A DNA stretch of 64,000 nucleotides from Rhynchopus sp. YZ270_cl-10 (taxonomy: Eukaryota; Euglenozoa; Diplonemea; Diplonemida; Diplonemidae), in assembly GCA_964035575.1 (NCBI GenBank), contig OZ037845.1, forward strand, positions 1,426,001 through 1,490,000, in the 5' to 3' direction. The translations under genes were made by a program, and so were the position numbers. Of this stretch, positions 21,901 through 32,960 are shown one piece after another; position 1 is the stretch's first letter, and each line of letters opens with the position of its first letter. The notes beneath the pieces were generated by a model. That model was not told where the DNA came from. It searched no databases and saw nothing but the letters and a program-made list of their open reading frames with translations.

Positions 21901-24546
21901 CTCAAGGCGCAGATCCCGAAGGACGCTGTCGCAATGTACACAAGGTGCAACATGTGGGAGCATGCACACAACGTTGCCAAGGTGCATATGTCCGACCAGC
22001 AGATCTCTGACCTCTACGTCAACCAGGCACGCCAGCTCGAACTCCAAGGAAAGTTCAAGGAAGCGGAGCAGCTGTACCGGAAGATCCAGGACCCCGACCT
22101 CGCGATCCATATGTACAAGAAGGCGAAGAAGTACGACGACATGATCCGTCTTGTCGCACAGTACCGTTCTAAGCATCTGGGCAAGACACACCTTACCTTG
22201 GCACAGCACTCCGAGAAGGAGGGCAACTACAAGCAGGCTGAGTCGTACTACATCCAGGCGAAGGTCGAGCCTGCTCCGGGTGAGGACACTGTGCAGGAGG
22301 GGTGGAAGATGGCGGTGAACATGTACCGCAGTGCGAAGATGTGGGAGGACGCGATCCGTGTTGCCAAGATGCACGGCGGCACTGGAGCCTCGCGCAACGT
22401 GGTGATTGCCTGGGCGTTGGACCTCGGAGGCGAGCAGGGCAGCAAGCTGCTGATCCGCTTCGGCATGGTGGAGCAGGCGATTGAGTACTGCAACAACCGC
22501 TTCCTCTTCGACACTGCCTTCGACCTCGCACAACGTGCCATGCCGAACATGATCCCCCAGGTGCACTTCAAGCACGCACTCTACCTCGAGGACGAAGGCC
22601 ACTTCAAAGAAGCCGAAGAAGAGTTCATCAAAGCCAAGCAGCCCAAGGAGGCCATCGACATGTACATCCACACCCACATGTGGCCCGACGCAATGCGTGT
22701 CGCCAGCGCCTTCAAGCCCTCCTCCATCCCAGATGTCCTCATTGCGGAGGCGAAGTTTGCCTTTGAGCGGCGCGACTTCTCGCAGGCAGAACACTTCCTG
22801 CTTGAGGCGAACGAGCCTGCAATGCTCACGAACCTCTTTAAGGAGGCGGGCATGTACAAGGATGCGAAGCGCATTGCCCAAGAGCATGCCCCACACCTTG
22901 TTGCACAGATCGAACTGGATGAGGGCAAGAAGGCGGCCGACAAATCCCCTGTCGACGCTGCCAAGCACTTCGACGAGGCAGGCGACTACGGCCGTGCTGT
23001 GGAGGAGTACTTCAAGATCACCACGGAGCACGCCTCTGTGGATGTGTGCGTCGACATGTGGACACGCTGCTTCAATCTGTGCCTCAACCACCAACGCGAC
23101 AACCTGCCTCTCGCGAAGAAGCTGCTTGTCGAGAAGCTCATCGAGGCCAACAAACACGAGAACGCGGCATCCCTTCTCGAACTGCTTGAGGACTACCGAG
23201 GGGCGGTTAAGGTGTACGTCCGGGGCAGGCTTTGGCATAAGGCTTTGTCTCTTGCAGGCAATGTGTCGCAGGACTTGGAGCAGTTTGTTCAGGAGGAACG
23301 CCTGCACTGCATGAAACAGGAGGGCGAGGGTGAGGAGATTGAACGCGTCAACCCCGAGGCCGGTCTTGAGTACTACATTGAGAACGGGCAGTGGGAGAAG
23401 GCCATTGTGCTGGCACGCCGCCGCAGCGAAGAGACGCGCACAGAGGTTGCCGCATCCTGGGTGGAGGCGCTCGCAAACGAAGGCAAGTTTGAGGAATGCC
23501 TGGAGGTGATCAGCAAGGACGGCCTCTCCCTGGACTTCCGCTTCTACGCCTCCTACGCCGCCATGTGCAAGGGCCTCATGCCCTACCTCAAGCCAGACGG
23601 ATCACAGGACCTCCTCAGCCTCCGCACTGGGCTCTACAGCTTGGTATGCTTACTTTCCATTCAACACAAATGTTTTAGCTTGACTGCACTAAAATCTGAG
23701 TTTCATCACAACCTTTTTTTACCCATTTCTACCAATATTATCATCTGACAACACCCCCCCTCAGCACGAACAAATGAAGAAGACTGGCCAGCCCCCAGAC
23801 GACCTAGCCATGATGGAGAAGTACCTCCGCATCATCCACCGCTATGCTATGTACCCTGTTATGAAGCAGGATGGGCTTCCGGAGTGTGCGGCTAAGGTAT
23901 GTCAGACGCCACACACAGTACACTACCACACCACCCCCCCGCAGCTGATGGTGACAGTGGCACGCTATGCTGGTATTGTGCCTGCGGACAAGGCGTTCTT
24001 TGATGCAGGGAACGCTGCAAAGGATGTGGGCTGGACGAACACCGCGTTTGTGCTTCTGAACCGCTACCTCGACATCAGTGAACTGCAAGACGACGACGAG
24101 CCTTCAATTGATCAGCTCGACAACGCAGACTTCGTCGAGAGCGATGTGCCCTTCGACTTCGAAGTTCCCAAAGAGCCCTGGGTCGCGCAAGAACCCGCAG
24201 AACAGGCTCGCCAATGGGTCCTCTCCATGAGCGTCGACAACAAACTTGAACAAGTTCTCACCACAGTAAAATGCGGGAAATGCACCTCCTCCAACTGGGA
24301 AGGCTCCATCCGTTGTCACTCCTGCTGGGATGAAGTTGATGAGTGTGTCGTCACCGGGTTCCCTGCCCATAGGAAGATCAACTGTAAATCATGCAGCATG
24401 TCTGCGGTGAAGGTTTGTTCCCTTTATTTTTCAAAATTTTCAAAAAAACAAAAAAAACGCAGGAAGACTGGAACCGGTTTATCTCGAAGAAGCGTCAATG
24501 CCCCTGGTGCAACAGCCAGCAATCCACTATATTCAATGAGTCGTGA
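18964..24546 (+). CDS. IFT172: Intraflagellar transport protein IFT172, six exons
   Basis: Exons 18964-21576, 21621-21716, 21793-23643, 23765-23896, 23945-24412 and 24463-24546 join in frame into 1747 residues; human IFT172 is 1749. The start M-Q-L-R-H-V-K-N-L is the family N-terminus, so an upstream in-frame TTG is ignored. Residues 1 to about 600 are WD40 repeats (two beta-propellers). From about 610 to 1600 runs a TPR-like alpha-solenoid with repeated A-x-x-x-Y/M-W pairs. The last ~80 residues hold Cys pairs (C-G-K-C near 1673, C-H-S-C, C-K-S-C near 1712, C-P-W-C near 1733) in the position of the U-box-like fold described for IFT172. IFT172 is the peripheral IFT-B subunit that acts at the ciliary tip in train turnaround. 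The five introns are 44-121 bp, all at codon boundaries. Confidence 0.98.
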
Positions 24547-24939
24547 AGTCGTGAAGGAGAGCCCAATTACGCAACAAAATGGTGATGTGAGTCTGGGGAG
24601 AACGTACCCCTACCAAAAGAGGCGCATTTTTCCTAACTCATATTTGCGGGAGGTGTCTTTTTTTTAAACAGGTGTCTGTGTACAGCGACGCACTTTCATG
24701 TCTTTTCAAAATAAAATTTTGCAGGTTGGACAAAAAAAAGATCCCTTTTGTACAAAAGAAAAAGAAAAGAAAACGCCGATAAACCCTTTTGTATCGTCCG
24801 TAGAAACCTACATCACACAAAGTTAGACTGTCTTTCCTTATCCCTTTAACAATAACACTGCACGTACTATCACGACCTTTGCAGTGGAAAAGTCCGTCCG
24901 CATCTCGCGAATCTCTTCCGTCCACCACGATAGTGTAAA

Positions 24940-24990
24940 AAAGATGTGTGCGTCATCGGCACATTTATCTGACAAGTTTTCTTTCTTTTA
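24940..24990 (+). repeat. Hairpin unit (TGTGC/GCACA stem)
   Basis: AAGATG-TGTGC-GTCATCG-GCACA-TTTATCT followed by GACAAGTTTTCTTTCTTTT. The inner stem is a perfect five-base pairing that differs in sequence from other members. Confidence 0.55.
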
Positions 24991-25354
24991 TGAATCTAAT
25001 TTCTTCTTTTTGTTTTTATTTTCAAATATCGGGGTGGGTACAGTTCTGTGAGGGTAAAGCTATTGGTTCTATCAAAAAGGGAGATGAAAGCTCGTGTTTT
25101 TTGTGTTTTTTTTTGCGAGGTTTTTCTTTTGTTTTTTGTGGGGATGGGGAAGGGTTGCACTCCCCGCTCTCTTAGCCTCCACGCAATACCACCCCCCCCG
25201 CTCGGTTCAGTCCACGATCTTTCCCTTTTTAATTTTTTTTTTAAATCTGTTGTTGGAGTCTTCAGTTCGAAGTATTTTCTCTATATTTTTTTTTGTCGTT
25301 TATTTTATGTAGAACACGGACAACGTCCTGAGCGCGACGATAACGATTAGCTAG

Positions 25355-25402
25355 AGGTGACCAAGCATGATACGTTTAGGGTCATCTTAAAAGCTTTTCA
25401 TT
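25355..25402 (+). repeat. Hairpin unit (CTAAG/CTTAG subfamily, diverged)
   Basis: AGGTGACCAAGCATGATACG then TTTAGGGTCATCTTAAAAGC and TTTTC. Its 3' arm matches the units at 3400, 7465 and 53462. Confidence 0.5.
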
Positions 25403-26051
25403 AAAAGGAGTACGGCAACACCTCCAGTGATCTCAGTAGGTTGCAAACTGAAAGAAGTGGCTAAGTTTAACAAAAAAAATGCTACATTTTTTGGTACTTT
25501 TTTTTGTTTAACACTACAGAAACCAAGAGAGAGAGACACACAACACCTTACGTAGAGGGTGTGCCTGAAGCCCCCATCTTACCACCCCGTTCACCCCTTC
25601 ACCCCTCTTTAAAATTACTAAAAACAAGGCCCCCCGTTTCGTGCAGGGACGAAGGAGGTGTCATACACTAATTTAAAAAATAAAATTCTGCACGCAAAGC
25701 CTGCTCTCTCTCCCTGTCTATCTCGCCTTCTGTCTCTCTCCGTTTTCTTCATAATTTTGTGTGTTTTTTCTTTTTCATGTTCGTTTTGTGGTGTTCTCAT
25801 TACTTTTTTGTCTTTTCTTTTTTAACAAAGATGCAACAACCACATAAAGAAATACCATTCCAACACGAGAGCAATATGTCCCCTACCCAAGAAAGTAGTC
25901 ACAAAACTAAACCATAAAAAAGAACGAAATGACACTGGAAACATAAAACAAAGAACTACGTTTTCTTCTTCTTTTCTTTCTTTTCGCACTCTCCCCCTTT
26001 CCGCTAACACCACTTCCACAACAGATATCAAAAATCCACAGTACTGCTAAA

Positions 26052-27560
26052 ATGCTTCGTTCTGCAGTGGTTCTGAGTATGTTCGCAGCAGTGTCTGCAG
26101 GTCCCGTGTGCTGGGACAATGTGGACTGTGGAGTGAACGAGTGGTGCCGCCCTGTCCGCTACGGGACGGACTACTGCTTCTCGTACTACAAGAAGTGCAC
26201 CCCGAAGCGTGACATCGGTGAAACCTGCAGCGCTGGCACGAACTGCCGTGACGAGCTCTGCAAAGACGGCCTCACCTGCGAGAAGGGCGTCTGCACCGCA
26301 CCCAAGCCCGCAACCTGCACTCTGAAGTGCGGCACTGTCGTCCCTGTCGGATGGGGTGGAAACGACGAGGGTTCCAACGCCTGCAACACCTGTGGCTGCC
26401 TTGAGGGTGGACTTCTTCGCTGCACTATGATTGCATGCCCTGCCCTTCCGTGCCCGAAGCCTGAGCCCAAAACCTGCACCCTGAAGTGCGGCACCGTTGT
26501 CCCTGCTGGCTGGGGTGGAAACGACGAGGGCTCCAACGCCTGCAACACATGTGGCTGCACTGACAGTGGAAGCCTCATCTGCACACAGATTGCGTGCCTG
26601 GACGCACCATGCCCGCCGAAGAAGTCCTGTGAGCTTCAGTGCGGAACTGTTGTTGCTGACGGATGGACTGGAAAGGACGAGGGCACCAACGACTGCAACA
26701 CCTGCACTTGCACTGACGGCGCTCTCGCATGCACCAAGATCGGATGCATTGACAGCAAGGAGTGCCCGAAGCCCGAGCCCACCACCTGCACCCTTGGATG
26801 TGGCACTGTTGTCCCTGTCGGATGGGGTGGACACGACGAGGGTGACAACGCCTGCAACACCTGTGGCTGCCTTGAGAACGGTCTCCTCCGTTGCACTCTC
26901 ATTGCGTGCCCTAAGCTTCCGTGCCCGAAGCCTGAGCCCGAGACCTGCACTCTGAAGTGCGGCACCGTTGTCCCTGTCGGATGGGGTGGAAAGGACGAGG
27001 GCTCCAACGCCTGCAACTCCTGTGGCTGCCTTGAGGGTGGAGTTCTTCGCTGCACGGAGATTGCGTGCCTGGACACACCGTGCCCGGCAAAGAAGTCCTG
27101 CGAGCTTCAGTGCGGAACTGTTGTTGCTGACGGATGGACTGGAAAGGACGAGGGCACCAACGACTGCAACACCTGCTCCTGCAGTGATGGAGCTCTCAGC
27201 TGCACGGAAATTGGTTGCATTGACAGCAAGGAGTGCCCGAAGCCCGAGCCCACCACCTGCACCCTTGGATGTGGCACTGTTGTCCCTGTCGGATGGGGTG
27301 GACACGACGAGGGTGACAACGCCTGCAACTCCTGTGGCTGCCTTGAGAACGGTCTCCTCCGTTGCACTCAGATTGCGTGCCCGAAGCTTCCGTGCCCGAA
27401 GCCTGAGCCCGAGACCTGCACCCTGAAGTGCGGTACCGTTGTCCCTGTCGGATGGGGTGGAAAGGACGAGTGTTCCAACGCCTGCAACTCCTGTGGCTGC
27501 CTTGAGGGTGGAGTTCTTCGCTGCACGCAGCAGGCGTGCGTCAACGTCCCTTCCCTGTAG
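26052..27560 (+). CDS. Secreted cysteine-rich protein, eight VWC/pacifastin-like repeats, copy 1
   Basis: 502 residues. MLRSAVVLSMFAAVSAG is a clear signal peptide (about 17 residues). Residues ~18-85 form an N-terminal Cys-rich region (C-W-D-N-V-D-C...C-T-P-K-R-D-I-G-E-T-C...C-K-D-G-L-T-C). Eight repeats of about 52 residues follow, each C-x3-C-G-T-V-V-x2-G-W-x9-C-N-x-C-x-C-x6/7-C-T-x3-C-x3/4-C, separated by P-K-P-E-P or P-x-K-K linkers. The C-N-x-C-x-C...C-T-x3-C core resembles pacifastin protease-inhibitor domains and the single-VWC fold, with a longer first loop. The eighth repeat has an extra Cys (D-E-C in place of D-E-G) and lacks the last one. Role unknown; extracellular inhibition or binding is plausible. 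Confidence 0.85.
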   Translation: MLRSAVVLSMFAAVSAGPVCWDNVDCGVNEWCRPVRYGTDYCFSYYKKCTPKRDIGETCSAGTNCRDELCKDGLTCEKGVCTAPKPATCTLKCGTVVPVGWGGNDEGSNACNTCGCLEGGLLRCTMIACPALPCPKPEPKTCTLKCGTVVPAGWGGNDEGSNACNTCGCTDSGSLICTQIACLDAPCPPKKSCELQCGTVVADGWTGKDEGTNDCNTCTCTDGALACTKIGCIDSKECPKPEPTTCTLGCGTVVPVGWGGHDEGDNACNTCGCLENGLLRCTLIACPKLPCPKPEPETCTLKCGTVVPVGWGGKDEGSNACNSCGCLEGGVLRCTEIACLDTPCPAKKSCELQCGTVVADGWTGKDEGTNDCNTCSCSDGALSCTEIGCIDSKECPKPEPTTCTLGCGTVVPVGWGGHDEGDNACNSCGCLENGLLRCTQIACPKLPCPKPEPETCTLKCGTVVPVGWGGKDECSNACNSCGCLEGGVLRCTQQACVNVPSL

Positions 27561-28354
27561 ATGTAGAGGCGGCAACAGACGTTGAGGGGACACTGCTGGG
27601 AGCACAGTTGCATAATCCTTGCTAGTCTTCAAACGTACCTTATTTTGAAGTGTGTACACCATTCGCATTCAACGTTTCTTATTCTTTACAGATGTGTGCA
27701 CAAGTGGCGCATTCATCTTTTCAAGCTTTCTTCGATGCCCTGCATCTGCCCTGCAGGCTTTTTTGCATTCATTTTTTTAACTCTCAAAAGCGTCTTTTGT
27801 CGCATTTGATGTGTATGCCCCCCCTTTTCCTAGGTCAATGGGCTGCCACCAAGGCAGCACATTGTGCCTGTTGCTAAAGCGACACCAAGCAGCGAACACA
27901 TGACGCGAGAAGGCATTATGGCTATGTGTGTAATCTATTACCGCTCCTAATGTTGGCTCATCTTCGCTGTTCTTTTTTTTTTAACCTTGATTTTGTTCAT
28001 GTTTTTTTATCCAAACCCCCTTTTTTGTGCCTATGTGTTTACTTGGAGTTGTATCGCAAGGTAGTCTTTCAGAGGTTCTTTTACCTGAAACTGCTTCCCG
28101 CTCCTGTGCCGCTACTCAAGACGTCTGACGAGAAATCTTTCTTGCGCCAACGTCTTATTCTTATGGTGCGCACAACAACACTCCCTTGTTTTGGATTTTT
28201 TGATTTTTTTGGTCAACACAAAAGTAACTAAATGACACTGGAAACATAAAACAAAGAACTACGTTTTCTTCTTCTTTTCTTTCTTTTCGCACTCTCCCCC
28301 TTTCCGCTAACACCACTTCCACAACAGATATCAAAAATCCACAGTACTGCTGAA

Positions 28355-29863
28355 ATGCTTCGTTCTGCAGTGGTTCTGAGTATGTTCGCAGCAGTGTCTG
28401 CAGGTCCCGTGTGCTGGGACAATGTGGACTGTGGAGTGAACGAGTGGTGCCGCCCTGTCCGCTACGGGACGGACTACTGCTTCTCGTACTACAAGAAGTG
28501 CACCCCGAAGCGTGACATCGGTGAAACCTGCAGCGCTGGCACGAACTGCCGTGACGAGCTCTGCAAAGACGGCCTCACCTGCGAGAAGGGCGTCTGCACC
28601 GCACCCAAGCCCGCAACCTGCACTCTGAAGTGCGGCACTGTCGTCCCTGTCGGATGGGGTGGAAACGACGAGGGTTCCAACGCCTGCAACACCTGTGGCT
28701 GCCTTGAGGGTGGACTTCTTCGCTGCACTATGATTGCATGCCCTGCCCTTCCGTGCCCGAAGCCTGAGCCCAAAACCTGCACCCTGAAGTGCGGCACCGT
28801 TGTCCCTGCTGGCTGGGGTGGAAACGACGAGGGCTCCAACGCCTGCAACACATGTGGCTGCACTGACAGTGGAAGCCTCATCTGCACACAGATTGCGTGC
28901 CTGGACGCACCATGCCCGCCGAAGAAGTCCTGTGAGCTTCAGTGCGGAACTGTTGTTGCTGACGGATGGACTGGAAAGGACGAGGGCACCAACGACTGCA
29001 ACACCTGCACTTGCACTGACGGCGCTCTCGCATGCACCAAGATCGGATGCATTGACAGCAAGGAGTGCCCGAAGCCCGAGCCCACCACCTGCACCCTTGG
29101 ATGTGGCACTGTTGTCCCTGTCGGATGGGGTGGACACGACGAGGGTGACAACGCCTGCAACACCTGTGGCTGCCTTGAGAACGGTCTCCTCCGTTGCACT
29201 CTCATTGCGTGCCCTAAGCTTCCGTGCCCGAAGCCTGAGCCCGAGACCTGCACTCTGAAGTGCGGCACCGTTGTCCCTGTCGGATGGGGTGGAAAGGACG
29301 AGGGCTCCAACGCCTGCAACTCCTGTGGCTGCCTTGAGGGTGGAGTTCTTCGCTGCACGGAGATTGCGTGCCTGGACACACCGTGCCCGGCAAAGAAGTC
29401 CTGCGAGCTTCAGTGCGGAACTGTTGTTGCTGACGGATGGACTGGAAAGGACGAGGGCACCAACGACTGCAACACCTGCTCCTGCAGTGATGGAGCTCTC
29501 AGCTGCACGGAAATTGGTTGCATTGACAGCAAGGAGTGCCCGAAGCCCGAGCCCACCACCTGCACCCTTGGATGTGGCACTGTTGTCCCTGTCGGATGGG
29601 GTGGACACGACGAGGGTGACAACGCCTGCAACTCCTGTGGCTGCCTTGAGAACGGTCTCCTCCGTTGCACTCAGATTGCGTGCCCGAAGCTTCCGTGCCC
29701 GAAGCCTGAGCCCGAGACCTGCACCCTGAAGTGCGGTACCGTTGTCCCTGTCGGATGGGGTGGAAAGGACGAGTGTTCCAACGCCTGCAACTCCTGTGGC
29801 TGCCTTGAGGGTGGAGTTCTTCGCTGCACGCAGCAGGCGTGCGTCAACGTCCCTTCCCTGTAG
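28355..29863 (+). CDS. Secreted cysteine-rich VWC/pacifastin-like repeat protein, copy 2
   Basis: Its protein is identical to that of the first array gene: signal peptide, Cys-rich N-terminal region and eight repeats over 502 residues. The base three positions before the ATG is G here and in copies 3-5, but A in copy 1 and in the decayed paralogue at 46.4 kb, so copies 2-5 share the derived base. Start and stop contexts are otherwise the same. Confidence 0.85.
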   Translation: MLRSAVVLSMFAAVSAGPVCWDNVDCGVNEWCRPVRYGTDYCFSYYKKCTPKRDIGETCSAGTNCRDELCKDGLTCEKGVCTAPKPATCTLKCGTVVPVGWGGNDEGSNACNTCGCLEGGLLRCTMIACPALPCPKPEPKTCTLKCGTVVPAGWGGNDEGSNACNTCGCTDSGSLICTQIACLDAPCPPKKSCELQCGTVVADGWTGKDEGTNDCNTCTCTDGALACTKIGCIDSKECPKPEPTTCTLGCGTVVPVGWGGHDEGDNACNTCGCLENGLLRCTLIACPKLPCPKPEPETCTLKCGTVVPVGWGGKDEGSNACNSCGCLEGGVLRCTEIACLDTPCPAKKSCELQCGTVVADGWTGKDEGTNDCNTCSCSDGALSCTEIGCIDSKECPKPEPTTCTLGCGTVVPVGWGGHDEGDNACNSCGCLENGLLRCTQIACPKLPCPKPEPETCTLKCGTVVPVGWGGKDECSNACNSCGCLEGGVLRCTQQACVNVPSL

Positions 29864-30657
29864 ATGTAGAGGCGGCAACAGACGTTGAGGGGACACTGCT
29901 GGGAGCACAGTTGCATAATCCTTGCTAGTCTTCAAACGTACCTTATTTTGAAGTGTGTACACCATTCGCATTCAACGTTTCTTATTCTTTACAGATGTGT
30001 GCACAAGTGGCGCATTCATCTTTTCAAGCTTTCTTCGATGCCCTGCATCTGCCCTGCAGGCTTTTTTGCATTCATTTTTTTAACTCTCAAAAGCGTCTTT
30101 TGTCGCATTTGATGTGTATGCCCCCCCTTTTCCTAGGTCAATGGGCTGCCACCAAGGCAGCACATTGTGCCTGTTGCTAAAGCGACACCAAGCAGCGAAC
30201 ACATGACGCGAGAAGGCATTATGGCTATGTGTGTAATCTATTACCGCTCCTAATGTTGGCTCATCTTCGCTGTTCTTTTTTTTTTAACCTTGATTTTGTT
30301 CATGTTTTTTTATCCAAACCCCCTTTTTTGTGCCTATGTGTTTACTTGGAGTTGTATCGCAAGGTAGTCTTTCAGAGGTTCTTTTACCTGAAACTGCTTC
30401 CCGCTCCTGTGCCGCTACTCAAGACGTCTGACGAGAAATCTTTCTTGCGCCAACGTCTTATTCTTATGGTGCGCACAACAACACTCCCTTGTTTTGGATT
30501 TTTTGATTTTTTTGGTCAACACAAAAGTAACTAAATGACACTGGAAACATAAAACAAAGAACTACGTTTTCTTCTTCTTTTCTTTCTTTTCGCACTCTCC
30601 CCCTTTCCGCTAACACCACTTCCACAACAGATATCAAAAATCCACAGTACTGCTGAA

Positions 30658-32166
30658 ATGCTTCGTTCTGCAGTGGTTCTGAGTATGTTCGCAGCAGTGT
30701 CTGCAGGTCCCGTGTGCTGGGACAATGTGGACTGTGGAGTGAACGAGTGGTGCCGCCCTGTCCGCTACGGGACGGACTACTGCTTCTCGTACTACAAGAA
30801 GTGCACCCCGAAGCGTGACATCGGTGAAACCTGCAGCGCTGGCACGAACTGCCGTGACGAGCTCTGCAAAGACGGCCTCACCTGCGAGAAGGGCGTCTGC
30901 ACCGCACCCAAGCCCGCAACCTGCACTCTGAAGTGCGGCACTGTCGTCCCTGTCGGATGGGGTGGAAACGACGAGGGTTCCAACGCCTGCAACACCTGTG
31001 GCTGCCTTGAGGGTGGACTTCTTCGCTGCACTATGATTGCATGCCCTGCCCTTCCGTGCCCGAAGCCTGAGCCCAAAACCTGCACCCTGAAGTGCGGCAC
31101 CGTTGTCCCTGCTGGCTGGGGTGGAAACGACGAGGGCTCCAACGCCTGCAACACATGTGGCTGCACTGACAGTGGAAGCCTCATCTGCACACAGATTGCG
31201 TGCCTGGACGCACCATGCCCGCCGAAGAAGTCCTGTGAGCTTCAGTGCGGAACTGTTGTTGCTGACGGATGGACTGGAAAGGACGAGGGCACCAACGACT
31301 GCAACACCTGCACTTGCACTGACGGCGCTCTCGCATGCACCAAGATCGGATGCATTGACAGCAAGGAGTGCCCGAAGCCCGAGCCCACCACCTGCACCCT
31401 TGGATGTGGCACTGTTGTCCCTGTCGGATGGGGTGGACACGACGAGGGTGACAACGCCTGCAACACCTGTGGCTGCCTTGAGAACGGTCTCCTCCGTTGC
31501 ACTCTCATTGCGTGCCCTAAGCTTCCGTGCCCGAAGCCTGAGCCCGAGACCTGCACTCTGAAGTGCGGCACCGTTGTCCCTGTCGGATGGGGTGGAAAGG
31601 ACGAGGGCTCCAACGCCTGCAACTCCTGTGGCTGCCTTGAGGGTGGAGTTCTTCGCTGCACGGAGATTGCGTGCCTGGACACACCGTGCCCGGCAAAGAA
31701 GTCCTGCGAGCTTCAGTGCGGAACTGTTGTTGCTGACGGATGGACTGGAAAGGACGAGGGCACCAACGACTGCAACACCTGCTCCTGCAGTGATGGAGCT
31801 CTCAGCTGCACGGAAATTGGTTGCATTGACAGCAAGGAGTGCCCGAAGCCCGAGCCCACCACCTGCACCCTTGGATGTGGCACTGTTGTCCCTGTCGGAT
31901 GGGGTGGACACGACGAGGGTGACAACGCCTGCAACTCCTGTGGCTGCCTTGAGAACGGTCTCCTCCGTTGCACTCAGATTGCGTGCCCGAAGCTTCCGTG
32001 CCCGAAGCCTGAGCCCGAGACCTGCACCCTGAAGTGCGGTACCGTTGTCCCTGTCGGATGGGGTGGAAAGGACGAGTGTTCCAACGCCTGCAACTCCTGT
32101 GGCTGCCTTGAGGGTGGAGTTCTTCGCTGCACGCAGCAGGCGTGCGTCAACGTCCCTTCCCTGTAG
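30658..32166 (+). CDS. Secreted cysteine-rich VWC/pacifastin-like repeat protein, copy 3
   Basis: The 502-residue product is the same as in the other array members and lies exactly 2303 bp after copy 2. No synonymous differences were noticed, so the copies cannot be told apart at the protein level and short-read data would collapse them. Confidence 0.85.
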   Translation: MLRSAVVLSMFAAVSAGPVCWDNVDCGVNEWCRPVRYGTDYCFSYYKKCTPKRDIGETCSAGTNCRDELCKDGLTCEKGVCTAPKPATCTLKCGTVVPVGWGGNDEGSNACNTCGCLEGGLLRCTMIACPALPCPKPEPKTCTLKCGTVVPAGWGGNDEGSNACNTCGCTDSGSLICTQIACLDAPCPPKKSCELQCGTVVADGWTGKDEGTNDCNTCTCTDGALACTKIGCIDSKECPKPEPTTCTLGCGTVVPVGWGGHDEGDNACNTCGCLENGLLRCTLIACPKLPCPKPEPETCTLKCGTVVPVGWGGKDEGSNACNSCGCLEGGVLRCTEIACLDTPCPAKKSCELQCGTVVADGWTGKDEGTNDCNTCSCSDGALSCTEIGCIDSKECPKPEPTTCTLGCGTVVPVGWGGHDEGDNACNSCGCLENGLLRCTQIACPKLPCPKPEPETCTLKCGTVVPVGWGGKDECSNACNSCGCLEGGVLRCTQQACVNVPSL

Positions 32167-32960
32167 ATGTAGAGGCGGCAACAGACGTTGAGGGGACACT
32201 GCTGGGAGCACAGTTGCATAATCCTTGCTAGTCTTCAAACGTACCTTATTTTGAAGTGTGTACACCATTCGCATTCAACGTTTCTTATTCTTTACAGATG
32301 TGTGCACAAGTGGCGCATTCATCTTTTCAAGCTTTCTTCGATGCCCTGCATCTGCCCTGCAGGCTTTTTTGCATTCATTTTTTTAACTCTCAAAAGCGTC
32401 TTTTGTCGCATTTGATGTGTATGCCCCCCCTTTTCCTAGGTCAATGGGCTGCCACCAAGGCAGCACATTGTGCCTGTTGCTAAAGCGACACCAAGCAGCG
32501 AACACATGACGCGAGAAGGCATTATGGCTATGTGTGTAATCTATTACCGCTCCTAATGTTGGCTCATCTTCGCTGTTCTTTTTTTTTTAACCTTGATTTT
32601 GTTCATGTTTTTTTATCCAAACCCCCTTTTTTGTGCCTATGTGTTTACTTGGAGTTGTATCGCAAGGTAGTCTTTCAGAGGTTCTTTTACCTGAAACTGC
32701 TTCCCGCTCCTGTGCCGCTACTCAAGACGTCTGACGAGAAATCTTTCTTGCGCCAACGTCTTATTCTTATGGTGCGCACAACAACACTCCCTTGTTTTGG
32801 ATTTTTTGATTTTTTTGGTCAACACAAAAGTAACTAAATGACACTGGAAACATAAAACAAAGAACTACGTTTTCTTCTTCTTTTCTTTCTTTTCGCACTC
32901 TCCCCCTTTCCGCTAACACCACTTCCACAACAGATATCAAAAATCCACAGTACTGCTGAA

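Larger units (their letters stand above)
24547..25926. other. Spacer between IFT172 and the tandem array
   Basis: No gene was found. It holds two hairpin units (24940-24990 and 25355-25402) and a block near 24830-24880 that recurs 3' of the array paralogue near 47598-47650. The rest is T-rich or C/A-rich low-complexity sequence. Confidence 0.5.

Noticed and set aside
26028-27668. A 546-codon open frame antisense to each array gene
   Set aside because: It arises from the repetitive, GC-biased codons of the cysteine-rich gene, has no plausible domain, and is copied identically only because the units are. The sense frame has a signal peptide and regular repeats.
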